DNA of 64,000 bases. Origin: Microbacterium testaceum StLB037. Lineage in GTDB: Bacteria > Actinomycetota > Actinomycetes > Actinomycetales > Microbacteriaceae. Where the stretch lies: assembly GCF_900104345.1 (NCBI RefSeq), contig NZ_FNJN01000003.1, forward strand, positions 496,001 to 560,000, given 5' to 3'. Shown piece after piece: positions 18,592-27,656 of this stretch; the first letter of the stretch is position 1; each line of letters begins with the position of its first letter. The notes under the pieces were generated by a model. The model searched no databases and had not been told where the DNA came from. It saw only the letters and a program-made list of their open reading frames with translations. A program made the position numbers and the translations under genes.

Positions 18592-18718
18592 GCGCGCAGA
18601 GCGGATAGTAGACCTCTCCGCTCCCACGGGATAGGGAACACTTCGTTCACCGCCGAGGTCTACCGTGTCGCCGGGCCAACCGACCCGCTTCCGATATCAC
18701 CCCTCGATCGGAGTCGCG

Positions 18719-19888
18719 GTGGATCTCACCGTCCTCGTCCCCGTCCTTCTCGTCGTCGCCCTCTCGATCTTCTTCGACTTCACCAACGGCTTTCACGACA
18801 CCGCCAACGCCATGGCGACGTCAGTGGCCACGGGCGCGCTGAACCCCAAAGTCGCGGTGCTCATCTCCGCGATCCTCAACCTCGTCGGCGCGTTCCTGTC
18901 GACCGCGGTGGCCAAGACGGTGTCGGAGGGGATCCTCGCTCAGAACGACCAGGGGCTTCCGCAGATCACCGTGCCGATGATCTTCGCGGGGCTCATGGGC
19001 GCCGTGGTGTGGAACCTGCTGACCTGGTGGCTCGGGCTGCCCTCCAGCTCGACCCACGCCCTCTTCGGCGGCCTCATCGGCGCCGCGGTGATCGGCGTCG
19101 GCGTCCAGGCCGTCGAGTGGGGAGGGGTGCTGTCGAAGATCGTGCTGCCCGCGCTGCTGTCGCCGTTCATCGCGGGGATCGTGGCCCTCGCCGCGACCTA
19201 TCTCGTGTACCGCGTGACGAAGATGGCGACCGTCGCCGGATCGTCCACCGCCTTCCGTCACGGCCAGACGGTCTCGGCCTCGCTCGTGTCGCTGGCGCAC
19301 GGCACCAACGACGCCCAGAAGACGATGGGTGTCATCACGCTGACCCTCATCGTCGCCGGCTTCCAAGAGGCGGGCACCGGTCCGCAGCTGTGGGTCATCC
19401 TGTCGGCGGGCCTCGCGATCGCCCTCGGTACCTACCTGGGCGGCTGGCGCATCATGCGCACGGTCGGCAAGCGCATCACCGATGTGAAACCTCCGCAGGG
19501 CTTCGCAGCCGAGACGAGCGCCGCCTCGACCATCCTCATCTCGTCGACCCTCGGCTTCCCGCTCTCGACCACGCAGGTCACCTCCGGCGCCGTGATCGGC
19601 TCGGGGCTCGGCAAGCGTCTCGCGTCGGTGCACTGGAACGTCGTCACCCGGATCGCCTTCGCGTGGGTCGTCACGCTGCCCGCGGCCGCCGTCGTCGGCG
19701 GAGGCGCCGCATGGGCGGCCTCGTCGGGCATCGCCGGCCTCGTGGTCGTGCTGGTGGGCGGCCTGGCCGTCTGCGTGGGCCTGTTCCTGCTCGCTCGCCG
19801 ACGCCCGGTGTCGGCCGAGAACGTCAACGATGAGGCGGTGGATGCCGATCGCATCGGCCAGCGCCAGACCGAAGGAGAACGCGCGTGA
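18719..19888 (+). CDS. pit: PiT family inorganic phosphate transporter
   Basis: PiT proteins import phosphate with a cation at low affinity. The 389-residue protein has about ten membrane spans and both family repeats: FDFTNGFHDTANAMAT near the start and ASLVSLAHGTNDAQKTMG in the middle, plus GLPSSSTHAL and STTQVTSGAVIG. The GTG at 18719 has GGAG at good spacing; an in-frame GTG at 18665 would add 18 polar residues and is less likely. It overlaps the next gene by four bases. A single GTTCACC at 18645 is not enough to call a PhoP box. Confidence 0.92.
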   Translation: MDLTVLVPVLLVVALSIFFDFTNGFHDTANAMATSVATGALNPKVAVLISAILNLVGAFLSTAVAKTVSEGILAQNDQGLPQITVPMIFAGLMGAVVWNLLTWWLGLPSSSTHALFGGLIGAAVIGVGVQAVEWGGVLSKIVLPALLSPFIAGIVALAATYLVYRVTKMATVAGSSTAFRHGQTVSASLVSLAHGTNDAQKTMGVITLTLIVAGFQEAGTGPQLWVILSAGLAIALGTYLGGWRIMRTVGKRITDVKPPQGFAAETSAASTILISSTLGFPLSTTQVTSGAVIGSGLGKRLASVHWNVVTRIAFAWVVTLPAAAVVGGGAAWAASSGIAGLVVVLVGGLAVCVGLFLLARRRPVSAENVNDEAVDADRIGQRQTEGERA

Positions 19889-20211
19889 TCACTCCCCTTG
19901 AAAGCGCCGGCGCCTCGGGCTGGCTCGGCACCGAAGCAGGGTCGATCCTGCTCGTCTTCGTGGTGGGGCTGGCCGCCACCCTCATCATCGTGGGGCTGTA
20001 CGCCCTCGGCATCCGATTCTTCGCCGTCGGCGCCCCCGACGTTCGAGTGCCGGATGGAGACGACCCCGAAGGACCGACCGCGGTGGTCGCGCCGCGCGAG
20101 ACGCCGCGACCGCTGCCCGCCACCATGGCCGGTCTCGTCTGCTTCGCCGGCGTCGCCGCCGCGGTGGTCTACGGGATCTACCTGGTGATCCCGCTTTTCC
20201 ACGGGAAGTGA
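19885..20211 (+). CDS. two-span membrane protein coupled to the phosphate transporter
   Basis: A 108-residue protein with membrane spans at about residues 19-45 and 83-105, joined by a Pro/Asp-rich hydrophilic loop. Its GTG overlaps the transporter stop as GTGA, so the two are translated together. Small membrane partners next to pit are common in Microbacteriaceae, but their role is unknown; a regulatory or stabilising subunit is a guess. It converges with the next gene with one base between the stops. Confidence 0.75.
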   Translation: MITPLESAGASGWLGTEAGSILLVFVVGLAATLIIVGLYALGIRFFAVGAPDVRVPDGDDPEGPTAVVAPRETPRPLPATMAGLVCFAGVAAAVVYGIYLVIPLFHGK

Positions 20212-20212
20212 A

Positions 20213-20641
20213 TCAGACCGGCCAGACGTACGGCAGGTCGTCGGCGACGTCCCCGAAACGGGGGACGTAGAACTCGGGGTCCTTGCGCACGAGGTTGGAG
20301 CGGTGCGCGAGGTGGAACGCCTCGTCTCCGATCCAGGGCGGGAGGTCGAGCTCGTTCTGCGTGAGGCCGTCGACCTCGGGCGCGAAGACGCGGATCTTCT
20401 CTCGGACGGTGTCGGCTCGACCCTGGGCGATCCACTCGTCCGTCATGACGAGGCCGTACGACACGAGCGCCGGCAGGTGTCCGTCCCACATCTTCGCCGC
20501 CGGATGATGACGCCAGCCATGGTCGGGTACGGTCAACGCGCGCAACAGCTGGAACGTCTCGACACGCTGCTTGCCCAAGCGCTTGAGGTCGAGGGCGGCG
20601 GCGGATGCCGTGAACGAGGGGTACGGCAGGAAGGTCTGCAC
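20213..20641 (-). CDS. MSMEG_6728 family protein (pyrimidine-dimer glycosylase-like)
   Basis: A 142-residue protein of a family widespread in actinobacteria and annotated as similar to T4 endonuclease V, a pyrimidine-dimer DNA glycosylase. The start QTFLPYPSFTASAAALDLKR, RLGKQRVETFQLLRAL and HHPAAKMWDGHLPALVSYGL are the conserved blocks. In T4 endonuclease V the catalytic amine is the N-terminal Thr; here Met1 is followed by Gln and Thr, so the same chemistry is not assured. It starts at a GTG four bases past the DUF2004 stop, suggesting one transcript. Confidence 0.75.
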   Translation of the reverse strand: MQTFLPYPSFTASAAALDLKRLGKQRVETFQLLRALTVPDHGWRHHPAAKMWDGHLPALVSYGLVMTDEWIAQGRADTVREKIRVFAPEVDGLTQNELDLPPWIGDEAFHLAHRSNLVRKDPEFYVPRFGDVADDLPYVWPV

Positions 20642-20645
20642 GCGC

Positions 20646-21146
20646 TCAGTCGGCGCTGGTGACCGACTGGACGCTGCCGTCGGAGGCGAGGTTCACCAGG
20701 AGCACGTCGTCGGTCGCGTCGGGGTCCAGCGCGTACTCGAGGACGGCGAAGGGGTCGGCACCCCCGTGCTCGTCGGCGAGGATCGTCATGCTCATCAACT
20801 GCAGCGCCTTGATGACGTCGATGTGCGTGTCGCCCGAGACGTCCGTCAGAAGGTCCTCGAGCTCCTCGCCGAGGGTCGCCTGCTGCTGAAGGATGTACTC
20901 GGTCACCTCGCTGGTGCGCGAATCGAGTTCGTTCACCATGGCGTTGCGCGCGGCGAGGTCGATCGACTCGAGTGAGGAGACCATGGATGCCGCGACATCG
21001 AGCGCCTCGACCGACACGTCGTCCTGGTCGGGTGCGGTCAGATCGACGGTCACGCTCTGGTCGCCGAACTCGACGTTCTCGCTCCAGAAGATCGACCCGT
21101 CGGGGCCCGACTCGAGGAGTCCGAAGAAGTCGTGCTCGATCGCCAT
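20646..21146 (-). CDS. DUF2004 protein
   Basis: A 166-residue acidic soluble protein. It opens AIEHDFFGLLESGPDGSIFW, alternates short strands with helices, and ends in a second similar strand-rich part (FAVLEYALDPDATDDVLLVN). No signal peptide or catalytic motif is visible. The internal ATG is preceded by GGAGG at one base from the codon, and also matches the usual family start, so it was preferred over a 16-residue longer reading. The downstream partner is the MSMEG_6728 protein. Confidence 0.75.
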   Translation of the reverse strand: MAIEHDFFGLLESGPDGSIFWSENVEFGDQSVTVDLTAPDQDDVSVEALDVAASMVSSLESIDLAARNAMVNELDSRTSEVTEYILQQQATLGEELEDLLTDVSGDTHIDVIKALQLMSMTILADEHGGADPFAVLEYALDPDATDDVLLVNLASDGSVQSVTSAD

Positions 21147-21225
21147 GCCTCCATGTAAGCAGTCCGCCCGGTGTTCGGGAAGACGACCCGCCACGGTCGG
21201 TGCGTGCGGTAAAGGCGCGCGGGGC

Positions 21226-22098
21226 TCAGTCGACGAGCGAGGCCGCGAAGACGTGCGGGGTGAAACCGGTGAGGTCGTTGATGCCCTCGCCCTGGCCGAG
21301 GAGCTTCACCGGGATGCCGGTGCGCTCCTGCACCGCGAGGACGAAGCCGCCCTTCGCGGAACCGTCGAGCTTGGTGAGCACCAGTCCCGTGACCCCGGCG
21401 CTGTCGAGGAAGGCCTGGGCCTGCATGAGGCCGTTCTGACCGGTCGTCGCGTCGAGCACGAGCAGCACCTCGCTGATGGGCGCCTGCTTCTCGATGACGC
21501 GCTTGATCTTTCCGAGCTCGTCCATGAGGCCGCCCTTGGTGTGCAGGCGGCCGGCGGTGTCGACGAGGACGATCTCGGTGCCGGTCTCCTTGGCGTGGGC
21601 GACGGTCTGGAAGGCGACGGATGCCGGGTCCTGACCCTCGTGCTGGGGGCGGACGATCGTCGCTCCCCCGCGCTCGGCCCAGGTCGCCAGCTGATCGACG
21701 GCGGCGGCGCGGAACGTATCGGCGGCCCCGACCGTGACGGTGCGGCCGTAGCGCTGCAGGAACTTCGCGAATTTGCCGATCGTGGTGGTCTTGCCGACGC
21801 CGTTGACGCCGACGACCAGGACCACCGCGGGGCGCTCGGTGAGCCGCAGCGTCGTGTCGAACTTCGCGAAGTGCTCCTCGAGCGTCTCGCGGAGCATGCG
21901 CTGCAGGTCGCGCGGGTCGGTCGTGCGGAAGCGCTCGACCTTCTCGCGGAGTTCGTCGACGAGGCGCTCGGTCACGTCGGGGCCGAAGTCGGCCGTCAGC
22001 AGAGCGGTCTCGAGGTCGTCCCACGTGGTCTCGTCGATCGTGGGTTTGACGAACAGTCCGCGCAGCGCGCGGCCCAGCGACCAGGAGTTCTCAGCCAT
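21226..22098 (-). CDS. ftsY: signal recognition particle receptor FtsY
   Basis: FtsY docks the SRP-ribosome complex at the membrane and pairs its GTPase with Ffh, coded at 14.6-16.2 kb. The 290-residue protein is the NG core: N domain at 1-85, G1 GVNGVGKTTT at 97-106, DTAGRLHTKGG and TKLDGSAKGG. The long acidic A domain of E. coli FtsY is absent; the short Trp-containing start (SWSLGRALRGLF) may be the membrane helix. It begins four bases past the smc stop, the standard smc-ftsY pair. Confidence 0.96.
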   Translation of the reverse strand: MAENSWSLGRALRGLFVKPTIDETTWDDLETALLTADFGPDVTERLVDELREKVERFRTTDPRDLQRMLRETLEEHFAKFDTTLRLTERPAVVLVVGVNGVGKTTTIGKFAKFLQRYGRTVTVGAADTFRAAAVDQLATWAERGGATIVRPQHEGQDPASVAFQTVAHAKETGTEIVLVDTAGRLHTKGGLMDELGKIKRVIEKQAPISEVLLVLDATTGQNGLMQAQAFLDSAGVTGLVLTKLDGSAKGGFVLAVQERTGIPVKLLGQGEGINDLTGFTPHVFAASLVD

Positions 22099-22102
22099 TG
22101 CT

Positions 22103-25100
22103 TCAGCTTACGGGGGTGGCTTCGTCACGGGCTGCGTCGACGGATGCCGCGGGAGTCGCCTCGGCGCCGGCGGCGGCGCGATCGCCGACCCGCTGACCGA
22201 CGACGGCTGAGACCCCGTCCTGACGCATCGACACCCCGTACAGCGCGTCGGCGATCTCCATCGTGCGCTTCTGGTGTGTGATGACGATGAGCTGGCTGCT
22301 CGCGCGGAGCTTCTCGAACACCCCGAGCAGGCGGCCGAGGTTCGCGTCGTCGAGTGCCGCCTCCACTTCGTCGAGGATGTAGAAGGGGCTCGGTCGCGCC
22401 GTGAAGATCGACGTGAGGAAGGCCACGGCGGCGAGCGAGCGTTCCCCGCCCGACAGCAGTGAGAGCCGCTCGATCTTCTTGCCCACCGGACGCACCGCCA
22501 CCTCGATGCCGGTCGTCAGCGGGTGGTCGGGGTCGGTGAGCGAGATGCTCCCCGCGCCTCCGGGGAAGAGGATCGGGAAGATCTCGGTAAAGGCGGCCCG
22601 CGTGTCCTCGAAGGCCGCGACGAAGATCGTCTGCATGCGCTCGTCGAGGTCGGCAATGATCGTCTGCAGATCCGCGCGGGTCTGCTGCAGATCCGCCAGT
22701 TGCTCGGTGAGGAAGGCGTGCCGCTGTTCGAGAGCGGCGAACTCCTCGAGCGCCAGCGGGTTCACCCTGCCGAGTTGTGAGAGCTTGCGCTCGGCATCCT
22801 GCAGCCTGCGCTTCTGCGCGGCCCGCTCGAACGGGACCCCCGCCTCGGTGTTTTCGGCGGGGATCGGCTGGTCGGGACCGTATTCCGAAACGAGAATGTT
22901 CTCGTCGAGGGCGAGTTCGGACTGGACGCGTTCGAGCAGCCCCGTCACGTGCAGCTTCTTCTCGTGCATCTGGAGTTCGAGCCCGTGCACGCTCTCGGTC
23001 AGCCGCGCGAGACGCTCGCGCACGAGGGCTTCGTCGGCGCGCGCCCGCGCGAGCTCTGCGGTGATCGCCGTGCGGGCGGATTCCGCGGCCGCGAGCTCGA
23101 CACGCGCCTGGCTGACCGAGCGGTCCACCGAGTCGAGCAGGGCCGGGAGGTGACCTGCGACCTCGGCGGCGATCTCTCGCTGCGCGCGACGCAGCACCGC
23201 ACGCCGTGCGGCTTCCGCGGCCGCGGAGCGCTCGCGCTCGCGCTGCTGTTCGAGCTGGACGATACGGGCCTCCCCCGCGCGAACACGCTCCTTCAGCGTC
23301 TCGATGTCGAGCCGTGCGCGCATCTCGCCCTCCCGCGCGGCGTCGACCTCGGCCGCGAGACCTTCGCGGGCCGACGCGTCGAGCAGGGGACGCGGCGCCT
23401 CGAGCGCGCGGGTGAGGGCCTCGTCGGCGCGGCGCGCCGCCTCTTCGGCCTCGGCGACAGCCGTCTCGGTCTGCGCGAGACCCGCGGCCAGGCGATCGCA
23501 CTCGGCGACCACCGCCTCGTGGCGTACGGTCACCCGATTGACCTTCTCGGCGCGGGCCGCGAGGGCCGCGTCGTGGGCGCGCAGCGTCGAGAGTGCTTCT
23601 TTCGTGCGCTGACGCGCATCGACCTGGGCGCGTTGCTCGTCGGCCAGCGCCTCGCGGAGCGAGTCGGCGATCACGACGATCTCGTCGAGTCGCTCGGCGG
23701 CGGCATCCCTCTCGGCGGCGAGTTCGAGGCGTGAGCGCCCCGATCCCGAGCCGGCGCGGACGGTCCGCGCGGTCACGACTTCGCCGGCGCGCGTGACCAC
23801 CGTCACGTCGTTCGCGAGGTTCGACTGCGCCGCGCGCGCGGCGTCGAGATTGTCGACGATGAGAACGCGAGACAGGATGCCGAGCACCCCGGGCGACGCC
23901 GTCACGACATCCGTCGCGGCGATCGCTCCCTCGAGCACGGGCCCGGACGAATCCGGCCCGGGAGCGTGCGCCAAGACGATCTCGACCAGACCGAGATCGG
24001 CCTCGGCCGCGGTGTGCGCGGCGGTGAAGGCGGACGCCGCGTCGTCGACGAGCAGTCCCTCGGCGAGGGTGCCCAGCACCGCGGCCACCGCCGCCTCGTA
24101 CCCCGCTCTGACCTTTACGTCGTCGCCGACCAGACCCCGGATGCCGGCACCCCCGGCCGCGATCAGCTCGGCGGCCGCGTTGCGGACATCCAGAGCACGG
24201 CCGAGCGCCGTGGTCTGGGCCGTGAGCGCGTCGCGCTCTCGCTCAGCCGCGTGAAGCCGTTCGCGGAGTGCGGCGACTCGCGCCTCGACGTCGTTGGCGT
24301 CGCGCTGCGCGCGCTCGTAGGCGGCCGCGTGCTCGGCGGTGGAGGCTTCGGGAACGACGTCGGGGTCGAGCTCGGCTCGCGCCTGCTCGGCCTCGGCCCG
24401 TCGAACGAGAGCGGCGTCGAGCGCCCGCTGTTGGCGTTCGACCCCGGCGCGCACGGCGGCGAGGGCGGAGTTCGCGGCGTCCGCCGCGCCCCGTAGGCTC
24501 GTGATCTTCATGTCGTGCTCCGACACGAGGGCGCTCTGCGCAGCGATGTCGACGTCCAGCGCGTCGAGGTCGCTGCGGGCGCGCGTCACGGCGCGGGCCG
24601 CCTCAGCCGCGGCATCCTGCGCATCTCCGAGGCCCGCCGCGATCTCGTCGATCTCGGCGCGGACGTCGTCGATCATCGACTGGGTGACGGTGGGCGAGAA
24701 CCCGGCTCCGTCGGTCTCGTCGTCGCCGAGGAGTGTCAGTCGTTGGCCCGCGAGCGTATAGAGCCCGCGGAGTCGCTCCTGCACCTGCTCGAGGGCGAAG
24801 GCAACGCTGCGCGCACGATCGACGGCCTCCGAACGCTGGTCGTGTTCGAGGCGCTCCACTCGTCCGCGGACTCCCTCGGACTGCTCCTGCAGGCCCAGGC
24901 GTTCGGTGTGGCGCTCGCTCTCGGCGCGTGCGGCGTCAGCCAGTTCGGCGCGCAGACGGACGAGCTCGTCGGCGTACAGTCGCGCTTTCGCGTCTCGGAC
25001 CACGGCGGCGATCGTGGCGGCTTCGCGAGCGATCTCGGCCTGCTTGCCCAGTGGCTTCAGCTGCCGACGCAGCTCGCCCGCCAGGTCGCTCAAGCGCGTG

Positions 25101-25663
25101 AGGTTCGTCTCCATCGCCTCGAGCTTGCGGACGGTCTTCTCTTTGCGGCGGCGGTGCTTCAAGATGCCCGCGGCCTCTTCGATGAAGCCTCGCCGGTCTT
25201 CCGCCGACGCCTGGAGCACGGTGTCGAGGCGTCCCTGCCCGATGATGACGTGCATCTCGCGGCCGAGGCCGGAGTCGCTGAGGAGTTCCTGCACGTCGAG
25301 AAGTCGACACGTCTGCCCGTTGATCGCGTACTCGCTCGCGCCGGTGCGGAACAGCGTGCGGCTGATCGTCACCTCGCTGTAGTCGATCGGGAGGGCCCCG
25401 TCGGCGTTGTCGATGGTGAGCTGCACCTCGGCGCGACCCAGGGGGCCTCGCGTCGACGTGCCGGCGAAGATGACGTCCTCCATCTTGCCGCCGCGGAGGG
25501 TCTTCGCCCCCTGCTCCCCCATGACCCAGGCGAGCGCATCGACGACGTTGGACTTGCCCGAGCCGTTCGGGCCGACGATGCACGTCACCCCCGGCTCGAG
25601 CGCGAAGGTGGTCGACTGGGCGAACGACTTGAAGCCCTTGAGCGTCACGCTCTTCAGGTGCAT
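22103..25663 (-). CDS. smc: chromosome segregation protein SMC
   Basis: SMC, with ScpA and ScpB, loads at parS sites and aligns the chromosome arms. The 1186-residue protein has the complete architecture: Walker A GPNGSGKSN at 31-39, a first coiled coil, a Gly-rich hinge around 500-660, a second coiled coil, the ABC signature LSGGE at about 1070 and Walker B YILDEVEAALDD at about 1095-1106. The last 35 residues are an Ala/Asp-rich tail beyond the ATPase head. Both strands of the coil region produce long open frames, but only this one is coding. Confidence 0.97.
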   Translation of the reverse strand: MHLKSVTLKGFKSFAQSTTFALEPGVTCIVGPNGSGKSNVVDALAWVMGEQGAKTLRGGKMEDVIFAGTSTRGPLGRAEVQLTIDNADGALPIDYSEVTISRTLFRTGASEYAINGQTCRLLDVQELLSDSGLGREMHVIIGQGRLDTVLQASAEDRRGFIEEAAGILKHRRRKEKTVRKLEAMETNLTRLSDLAGELRRQLKPLGKQAEIAREAATIAAVVRDAKARLYADELVRLRAELADAARAESERHTERLGLQEQSEGVRGRVERLEHDQRSEAVDRARSVAFALEQVQERLRGLYTLAGQRLTLLGDDETDGAGFSPTVTQSMIDDVRAEIDEIAAGLGDAQDAAAEAARAVTRARSDLDALDVDIAAQSALVSEHDMKITSLRGAADAANSALAAVRAGVERQQRALDAALVRRAEAEQARAELDPDVVPEASTAEHAAAYERAQRDANDVEARVAALRERLHAAERERDALTAQTTALGRALDVRNAAAELIAAGGAGIRGLVGDDVKVRAGYEAAVAAVLGTLAEGLLVDDAASAFTAAHTAAEADLGLVEIVLAHAPGPDSSGPVLEGAIAATDVVTASPGVLGILSRVLIVDNLDAARAAQSNLANDVTVVTRAGEVVTARTVRAGSGSGRSRLELAAERDAAAERLDEIVVIADSLREALADEQRAQVDARQRTKEALSTLRAHDAALAARAEKVNRVTVRHEAVVAECDRLAAGLAQTETAVAEAEEAARRADEALTRALEAPRPLLDASAREGLAAEVDAAREGEMRARLDIETLKERVRAGEARIVQLEQQRERERSAAAEAARRAVLRRAQREIAAEVAGHLPALLDSVDRSVSQARVELAAAESARTAITAELARARADEALVRERLARLTESVHGLELQMHEKKLHVTGLLERVQSELALDENILVSEYGPDQPIPAENTEAGVPFERAAQKRRLQDAERKLSQLGRVNPLALEEFAALEQRHAFLTEQLADLQQTRADLQTIIADLDERMQTIFVAAFEDTRAAFTEIFPILFPGGAGSISLTDPDHPLTTGIEVAVRPVGKKIERLSLLSGGERSLAAVAFLTSIFTARPSPFYILDEVEAALDDANLGRLLGVFEKLRASSQLIVITHQKRTMEIADALYGVSMRQDGVSAVVGQRVGDRAAAGAEATPAASVDAARDEATPVS

Positions 25664-25788
25664 GTCACCCGCCTTCCGCTCGATCGACCCGCGTGTTCAC
25701 GGTAGCCGAGAAACCGCGGGATTCCGCGGCGGCGGGCCGGTGCGCGGAGTTCGACGCGCCCGGCGTCCATCCGAATCTGAGCGAGAGC

Positions 25789-25818
25789 TTGACATTCGCT
25801 GACAGCCTTCGCTAGCGT
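25789..25818 (+). promoter_or_regulatory. strong sigma-70-type promoter of the 37-codon gene
   Basis: A perfect TTGACA at 25789-25794 and TAGCGT at 25813-25818 are 18 bases apart. This is one of the best -35/-10 pairs in the window and sits 38 bases before the small gene's ATG. Confidence 0.65.
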
Positions 25819-25855
25819 CTGAGGTCGCAACCGACGTCGAAAGGAGGTTACTTCC

Positions 25856-25969
25856 ATGATTCGCACCACGACCGGCTTCACCGCCCCAGGCTTCACCGCC
25901 GTCCCCGTGCTCTCCGCATACGCCACGGGAGTGACCACCGCCGTCGGCATGCCCCCTCGTCAGCGCTAG
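25856..25969 (+). CDS. 37-residue small protein, unknown
   Basis: A short gene beginning at an ATG seven bases after AAAGGAGGTT, an almost ideal ribosome binding site, behind a consensus-like promoter. The product (starts MIRTTTGFTAPGFTAVPVLS) has eight Thr in 37 residues, an imperfect internal repeat GFTAPGFTA and a basic PPRQR end. It has no Cys and no obvious signal or membrane span. An inverted repeat GAGACG/CGTCTC at 25981-25998 follows the stop by 11 bases. It could be a leader peptide for the two genes downstream or a small protein in its own right; I do not recognise it. Confidence 0.55.
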   Translation: MIRTTTGFTAPGFTAVPVLSAYATGVTTAVGMPPRQR

Positions 25970-26116
25970 TTCGTCGCGTCGAGACGCCGCGTCGTCTCCG
26001 CTTCTCGTGAGCCCCGTCTTCTCGACGTCGGCCACCCGGACCCTCTGCGTCCGCCCCGCGTGAGTTGTCTGCTCGACGCGTCTCTCCCTCGCTAGATCTT
26101 CTTACGGAGCTTCCGC

Positions 26117-26404
26117 ATGAACGCCCTGTTCACGCGCGCGCCGCAGCACTCCTCGGCCGCGCCTTCCCCCCTGCCCACCCCCTCGACGATCACGTTCGAC
26201 ACGACGGCGTACCGGCCGCTGGGTCTGCTCGACCGCCTGTCGCTGCGTCTGGGTCTCTGGCTGCTGAACCGGCATGCCAACAGAGCCCGCGCCCTCGACA
26301 CCCGAGCAGTCGAGGCTCTTCGAGCCCGCGACGCGGCCGCCGAGCGCGCCCGCCGCGAGCAGGCCTGGCAGAGCGCCGCGGCGTTCAGCCGCCCGCCGTT
26401 CTGA
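26117..26404 (+). CDS. 95-residue basic helical protein, unknown
   Basis: A short protein with a Pro/Ser/Thr-rich first third, then LGLLDRLSLRLGLWLLNRHA, an amphipathic or membrane-touching helix at about residues 35-53, and an Arg/Ala-rich helical end (ALRARDAAAERARREQAW). The ATG has GGAG eight bases before it. It follows the 37-codon gene and precedes the GNAT gene, all on the plus strand. Small DUF-type proteins of this shape are common in actinobacteria, but I cannot name it. Confidence 0.65.
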   Translation: MNALFTRAPQHSSAAPSPLPTPSTITFDTTAYRPLGLLDRLSLRLGLWLLNRHANRARALDTRAVEALRARDAAAERARREQAWQSAAAFSRPPF

Positions 26405-26408
26405 TCCC

Positions 26409-26438
26409 GGTGGGGTCGGCCTTCGGGTCGACCCCACC
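26409..26438 (+). terminator. hairpin after the 95-residue gene
   Basis: GGTGGGGTCG and CGACCCCACC are a perfect 10-bp inverted repeat with a 10-nt loop, five bases past the stop. No T-run follows, so readthrough into the GNAT gene is possible. Confidence 0.55.
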
Positions 26439-26472
26439 CCCACCCTCTCCTCATCCGACGAAAGACCTTCCA

Positions 26473-27552
26473 GTGACTTCCCTCCCCGCCTGCCTCGAGC
26501 TGCGCCCTCTTCACATCCCCTCCCGGATCGATGCTCCGGATGCCACGGACTTCCGCGAGATGGTCCGCCTCCGCAACCTGATCTCCTCCGAGATCTCGGG
26601 CCACGACGACTCGTCGATGCCCGCCGACGAACTCCTCCCGCTCTACCACCCCCGACCCGAGATGAAGCGATTCGCGTGGATCGCCGTTCACCACGGCGAG
26701 GTCGTCGGGCGCGTGGGTCTCGACTTCCCGCAGGAGGAGGGCGCCCGCACCGGGTTCTGGCTCATCGAATTGCGCCGCTCCGCGTGGGGGCACGGAATCG
26801 GGCGCGCCGCCTACGCGCTCATCGAGAACATCGCGCGCGAGCACGGGCGTACCGTCCTGCAGTCGTGGGCCGAGCACCCCGCCGCCGAGGGACCGCGCCT
26901 CGAGGCGCCGACGGGGTTCGGCTCGATTCCCCGGGATCGAGCGGCGCGGTTCCTTCTGGCATCCGGATTCTCGCTCGAGCAGATCGTTCGGGTGAGCGCG
27001 CTTGATCTCGCCGGGGCTCGACCGCGTCTCGAGGAACTCCTCACCGAGGCGGAGCAGGCGGCCGTCGGGTACCGGATCGTTCAGTGGGCGCTCCCCACTC
27101 CCGACGAGTTCGTCGACTCCTTCGCGTGGATGAAGTCCCGCATGGTGACGGACGCCCCCTCGGCGGACCTCGAGTTCGACGAGGAGGTCTGGGATGCCGC
27201 TCGCGTCCGCCGCTACGAAGCGGGTTACACCGACGCGGGGCGGCACATGCTCGTCACCGCCGCCCAGCACGTCGACACCGGCGAGCTCGCGGCCTTCAAC
27301 GAGTTGGTCATCGGCAAGGACCGCACCGCGGCGACCAGCCAGGAGGACACCCTCGTCGTCGCGTCGCACCGAGGCCACCGGCTCGGAATGCTCGTGAAGT
27401 GCGCCGGGCTCCTGGCCTGGAACGACGTCGCTCCCCGGTCGCCCCGCGTGCTGACCTACAACGCCGAGGAGAACCGCCCCATGCTCTCGATCAACGAGGC
27501 CATCGGGTTCGCACCGATCTCGTACGAAGGGGTGTGGAAGAAGGTGCTGTGA
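26473..27552 (+). CDS. tandem GNAT-domain N-acetyltransferase
   Basis: A 359-residue protein with two GNAT folds. The first (about 60-165) has WIAVHHGEVVGRVGLDF and the acetyl-CoA loop RSAWGHGIGRAAYALIE. The second (about 225-350) has TGELAAFNELVIG, then VASHRGHRLGMLVKCAGL as the Q/RxxGxG/A loop, and a closing NRPMLSINEAIGF. Tandem-GNAT proteins of this kind in actinobacteria include mycothiol synthase-like and antibiotic-modifying enzymes, but the acceptor is not predictable here. The start is a GTG with a weak binding site, possibly read through from the 95-residue gene. Confidence 0.85.
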   Translation: MTSLPACLELRPLHIPSRIDAPDATDFREMVRLRNLISSEISGHDDSSMPADELLPLYHPRPEMKRFAWIAVHHGEVVGRVGLDFPQEEGARTGFWLIELRRSAWGHGIGRAAYALIENIAREHGRTVLQSWAEHPAAEGPRLEAPTGFGSIPRDRAARFLLASGFSLEQIVRVSALDLAGARPRLEELLTEAEQAAVGYRIVQWALPTPDEFVDSFAWMKSRMVTDAPSADLEFDEEVWDAARVRRYEAGYTDAGRHMLVTAAQHVDTGELAAFNELVIGKDRTAATSQEDTLVVASHRGHRLGMLVKCAGLLAWNDVAPRSPRVLTYNAEENRPMLSINEAIGFAPISYEGVWKKVL

Positions 27553-27656
27553 CGCAGTGGAGGGGCGGGGGCGAAGTCCCGCCCCTCCGGCGCTGCGCCG
27601 AGTGGGCCTCCGCCGCGAGCGAGAACGCTTGTCGCGCCGGTCGATCTCGGGATCGT

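Noticed and set aside
18641..18664. PhoP box before the phosphate transporter
   Set aside because: Only one GTTCACC unit is present; no second unit at 11-bp spacing.
25664..25788. Further gene between smc and the 37-codon gene
   Set aside because: The only frames are antisense extensions with no binding site.
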